The notes beneath the pieces are model-generated. The model ran no database searches. It saw only the letters and a list, made by a program, of their open reading frames with translations, and was not told the DNA's origin. A stretch of DNA of 15,651 nucleotides from Sulfopaludibacter sp035551455 (GTDB lineage Bacteria; Acidobacteriota; Terriglobia; Bryobacterales; Bryobacteraceae). The first letter of the stretch is position 1; every line of letters begins with the position of its first letter. The stretch is from the NCBI GenBank assembly GCA_035551455.1, contig DASZMZ010000129.1:1-15651 (forward strand), read 5' to 3'. A program made the position numbers and the translations under genes. Shown here one piece after another: positions 13,364 to 15,651 of this stretch.

Positions 13364-14557
13364 ATGCCTTTATCGGACCAATCCATGAGCGATCGAGTAT
13401 ACATTTTCGACACGACGCTGCGTGACGGCGAACAATCGCCGGGATGCAGTATGACCGTTCCGGAGAAGCTGCGCATGGCCAGAAAACTGGTCGAATTGGG
13501 CGTGGACATTCTGGAAGCCGGTTTCCCCATTGCCTCCGAAGGCGATTTCGAAGCCGTGCAGGAGGTAAGCCGCGAGTTCCCCTGGGCGCAAGTGGCCGCG
13601 CTGGCGCGCTGCTGCACCTTGGACGTGGAACGGGCCGCCAAATCGCTGGCTCCGGCGCGCCGTCCGCGCATTCACACCTTCATCGCTACCAGCGAGATCC
13701 ACCTCAAGTACAAGCTGAAGAAGACCCAGCAGCAGGTGCTGGACGAAGCCGTGGCCGCCGTCGAACTGGCGCGCCGCCATGTGGACGACGTGGAGTTTTC
13801 GGCCGAAGACGGCGCCCGCACCGATCCCGATTTTCTGGAAAAAATCTCGCGCGCCGTCGTGGCCGCGGGAGCCCGCACGGTGAACATCCCCGACACGGTC
13901 GGTTACTCGACGCCGAAGGAATACGGCGCGCTGATCGGCCGCATCGCCAAGGCGCTGGGAGATTGCGCCATCGTGAGCGTACACTGTCACGACGATCTGG
14001 GCCTGGCCGTGGCCAATTCGCTGGCCGCCATCGAAGCCGGCGCACGGCAAGTGGAATGCACCATCAACGGCATCGGCGAACGGGCCGGCAACTGCTCGCT
14101 CGAAGAGATCGTCATGATCCTCAAGACGCGCTCGGATTCTTACCCGTATCACACCGGCGTCCATACCGAGCATCTCTTCTCCGCCAGTGAACTGTTGAGC
14201 AACACCATCACCTTCGGCCCCCAGCCGAACAAGGCCATCGTGGGACGCAACGCTTTCGCGCACGAAGCCGGCATCCATCAGGACGGCTATCTCAAGGAAA
14301 AAACCACCTACGAGATTATCGATCCGCGTACGGTAGGCGTGCCCGAAGGCAAACTGGTGCTGGGCAAGCACAGCGGCCGCCACGCGCTGAACCAACGCTG
14401 CAAGGAGATGGGCTTCACCCTCTCCAAGGAAGAACTGGACGATTTGTATCACCGCTTCACCGCTGTAGCCGACCATCGCAAGAAAGGCCTCATGGACGAG
14501 GAGATTTCGCAGCTCCTGCGTCAGGGTCAAGAGGCTCTCCGGGTCGCGGCGGACTAA
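13364..14557 (+). CDS. leuA: 2-isopropylmalate synthase without regulatory domain
   Basis: A 397-residue enzyme that condenses acetyl-CoA with 2-oxoisovalerate, the first committed step of leucine synthesis. The catalytic barrel is intact: DTTLRDGEQSPG (16-27, metal ligand Asp16 and Arg20), VHCHDDLGLAVANSLAA with His207 and His209, and NGIGERAGNCSLEE with Asn243. ANK-type linker motifs follow (NKAIVGRNAFAHEAGIHQDG, GKHSGRHAL). The protein stops where family members of about 510-520 residues begin their C-terminal leucine-binding domain, and leuB begins three bases later, so the domain is truly absent rather than frameshifted. The ATG at 13364 is chosen for GAGGTG at 13352-13357; GTG 13355 overlaps that site and ATG 13385 has none. 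A homocitrate or citramalate synthase is possible, but the leuB neighbour and LeuA-like motifs favour LeuA. Confidence 0.88.
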   Translation: MPLSDQSMSDRVYIFDTTLRDGEQSPGCSMTVPEKLRMARKLVELGVDILEAGFPIASEGDFEAVQEVSREFPWAQVAALARCCTLDVERAAKSLAPARRPRIHTFIATSEIHLKYKLKKTQQQVLDEAVAAVELARRHVDDVEFSAEDGARTDPDFLEKISRAVVAAGARTVNIPDTVGYSTPKEYGALIGRIAKALGDCAIVSVHCHDDLGLAVANSLAAIEAGARQVECTINGIGERAGNCSLEEIVMILKTRSDSYPYHTGVHTEHLFSASELLSNTITFGPQPNKAIVGRNAFAHEAGIHQDGYLKEKTTYEIIDPRTVGVPEGKLVLGKHSGRHALNQRCKEMGFTLSKEELDDLYHRFTAVADHRKKGLMDEEISQLLRQGQEALRVAAD

Positions 14558-14560
14558 CGA

Positions 14561-15643
14561 ATGAACCTCAATATTCTCTCCCTTCCCGGTGATGGCATCG
14601 GGCCCGAAGTGACGCGCGAAGCGCTGCGCGTCTTGCGCCACGTCGCCGAAAAGTGGAAGCATAGTTTGAATGTTTGCGAGGGCCTGCTGGGCGGGATCGC
14701 GATCCATAAAACGGGGTCGCCCTTCCCCGAGGAAACCGCCCGTCTTGCAGCCGACGCCGACGCCACCATCATGGGCGCGGTGGGCCTGCCTGAATTCGAT
14801 AACGCGCCGCCCGAAAAGCGGCCTGAAAAAGGACTGCTCGGCATTCGTAAAGCGCTGGGCGTCTATGCCAATCTGCGTCCTGTGCGCGCCTATGCGTCGC
14901 AGCTTGATTCTTCACCCTTGAAGAATCACCTGGTGGAAGGCACCGACATGATTATCGTCCGCGAACTGACGGGCGGAATCTACTACGGAACTCCTCGTGG
15001 AATCTTTGAAGAAAACGGGGAGACGCGGGCGGTCAATACCATGACCTACACTCGCAGGGAAATCGAACGGGTTTCCCACATGGCCTTCCACCTGGCGCGC
15101 ACCCGCCGGAAGAAAGTCACTTCGGTGGACAAGAGCAACGTGCTCGAAAATTCGCAATTGTGGCGCCGGATTGTAGTCGAAATCGCCAAGGAGTATCCCG
15201 ACGTCGAACTCGATCATCTGCTGGTGGACAATTGCGCCATGCAGCTGATTCTGAATCCGCGCCGCTTCGATGTGGTGCTGACGGAAAATATGTTTGGCGA
15301 CATCCTGAGCGACGAAGGCGCCGTGCTGGCCGGATCGATCGGCATGCTGCCTTCGGCTTCGATCGGCGATAAGCGGCCTTCGGGCGCGTGGGTTGGCCTG
15401 TACGAGCCGGTACACGGTTCGGCGCCCGACATCGCCGGACAGAACAAGGCCAATCCACTGGGCGCCATCGGATCTGTGTCGGCCATGCTGGCCTACAGTT
15501 TTGGTTTGAAAGAGGAAGCCGCGGCTGTCGATGAGGCCATCGAAACGGTCCTCAAGAGCGGCCATGTGACCGCCGACCTGCGGCCCGCCGGCGCACCTGC
15601 TACAACTGAAGAAGTAGGATCTGCTGTCTGCGAGGCCATCTGA
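14561..15643 (+). CDS. leuB: 3-isopropylmalate dehydrogenase
   Basis: A 360-residue NAD-dependent beta-decarboxylating dehydrogenase that converts 3-isopropylmalate to 2-oxoisocaproate (third step of leucine synthesis). Active-site residues fit the LeuB pattern: LLGIRKALGVYANLRPV (Arg96, Arg106), RELTGGIYYG (Arg134, Tyr141), Lys191 in SVDKSNVL, and the metal aspartates 223, 247 and 251 in LVDNCAMQL and FGDILSDEGA. SIGMLPSASIG and HGSAPDIAGQNKANP (adenine-binding loop) favour NAD and the LeuB rather than isocitrate branch. The length is standard and the gene is complete, ending eight bases before the window edge. It starts three bases after the leuA stop, so the two are surely co-transcribed. 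The isomerase genes leuC and leuD are not in view. Confidence 0.97.
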   Translation: MNLNILSLPGDGIGPEVTREALRVLRHVAEKWKHSLNVCEGLLGGIAIHKTGSPFPEETARLAADADATIMGAVGLPEFDNAPPEKRPEKGLLGIRKALGVYANLRPVRAYASQLDSSPLKNHLVEGTDMIIVRELTGGIYYGTPRGIFEENGETRAVNTMTYTRREIERVSHMAFHLARTRRKKVTSVDKSNVLENSQLWRRIVVEIAKEYPDVELDHLLVDNCAMQLILNPRRFDVVLTENMFGDILSDEGAVLAGSIGMLPSASIGDKRPSGAWVGLYEPVHGSAPDIAGQNKANPLGAIGSVSAMLAYSFGLKEEAAAVDEAIETVLKSGHVTADLRPAGAPATTEEVGSAVCEAI

Positions 15644-15651
15644 CCGCTGAC

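Noticed and set aside
13370..14707. 445-codon open frame on the - strand opposite leuA
   Set aside because: This is a high-G+C shadow of leuA with no family resemblance; leuA has all catalytic motifs.
1..15651. CRISPR arrays, tRNA or rRNA genes, insertion sequences, phage genes
   Set aside because: No regularly spaced repeats, cloverleaf-like sequences, transposase motifs or attachment sites were seen on either strand.

Overview
The window is chromosomal DNA of about 60% G+C. It most likely comes from an acidobacterium of the Solibacter/Bryobacter type. The pointers are a FtsX/MacB-type 'acidobacterial duplicated orphan permease', the end of an Oar-like TonB-dependent receptor, and an exported Asp-box (BNR) protein, a combination typical of that group. 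This is inference from family resemblance; there is no rRNA or other phylogenetic marker here.

Left part (1-4935), accessory and envelope functions: the 3' end of an outer-membrane receptor on the + strand closed by a strong UUCG hairpin terminator; a convergent orphan ABC-type permease on the - strand; a 76-residue unknown protein on the + strand with its own good ribosome binding site; and, end-to-end with it, an exported six-Asp-box protein on the - strand. A 303-base gap (4936-5238) holds a small nested repeat and the his promoter.

Central part (5202-12299), a nine-gene histidine operon: hisI-hisG-hisD-hisC-(HAD phosphatase)-hisB-hisH-hisF-hisA. Seven of the eight junctions are 4-base ATGA/GTGA overlaps. 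The genes cover every step from ATP+PRPP to histidine except phosphoribosyl-ATP pyrophosphatase (hisE). The HAD protein is the obvious candidate for histidinol-phosphate phosphatase. In front of hisI lies a short reading frame absent from ordinary ORF calls. It encodes a 22-residue peptide with six consecutive histidines plus a seventh, followed by mutually exclusive RNA helices ending in an intrinsic terminator. This is a complete ribosome-mediated his attenuator and the most notable find in the window.

Right part (12300-15651), a divergent pair: a LysR-type regulator on the - strand and leuA-leuB on the + strand, sharing a 78-base AT-rich control region with back-to-back promoters and a dyad. 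LeuA is short and lacks the C-terminal leucine-sensing domain. A short approximately 10-base-periodic repeat lies between hisA and the LysR gene. Two promoters (his leader, LysR gene) place the -10 box so close to the start codon that leaderless transcripts are likely.
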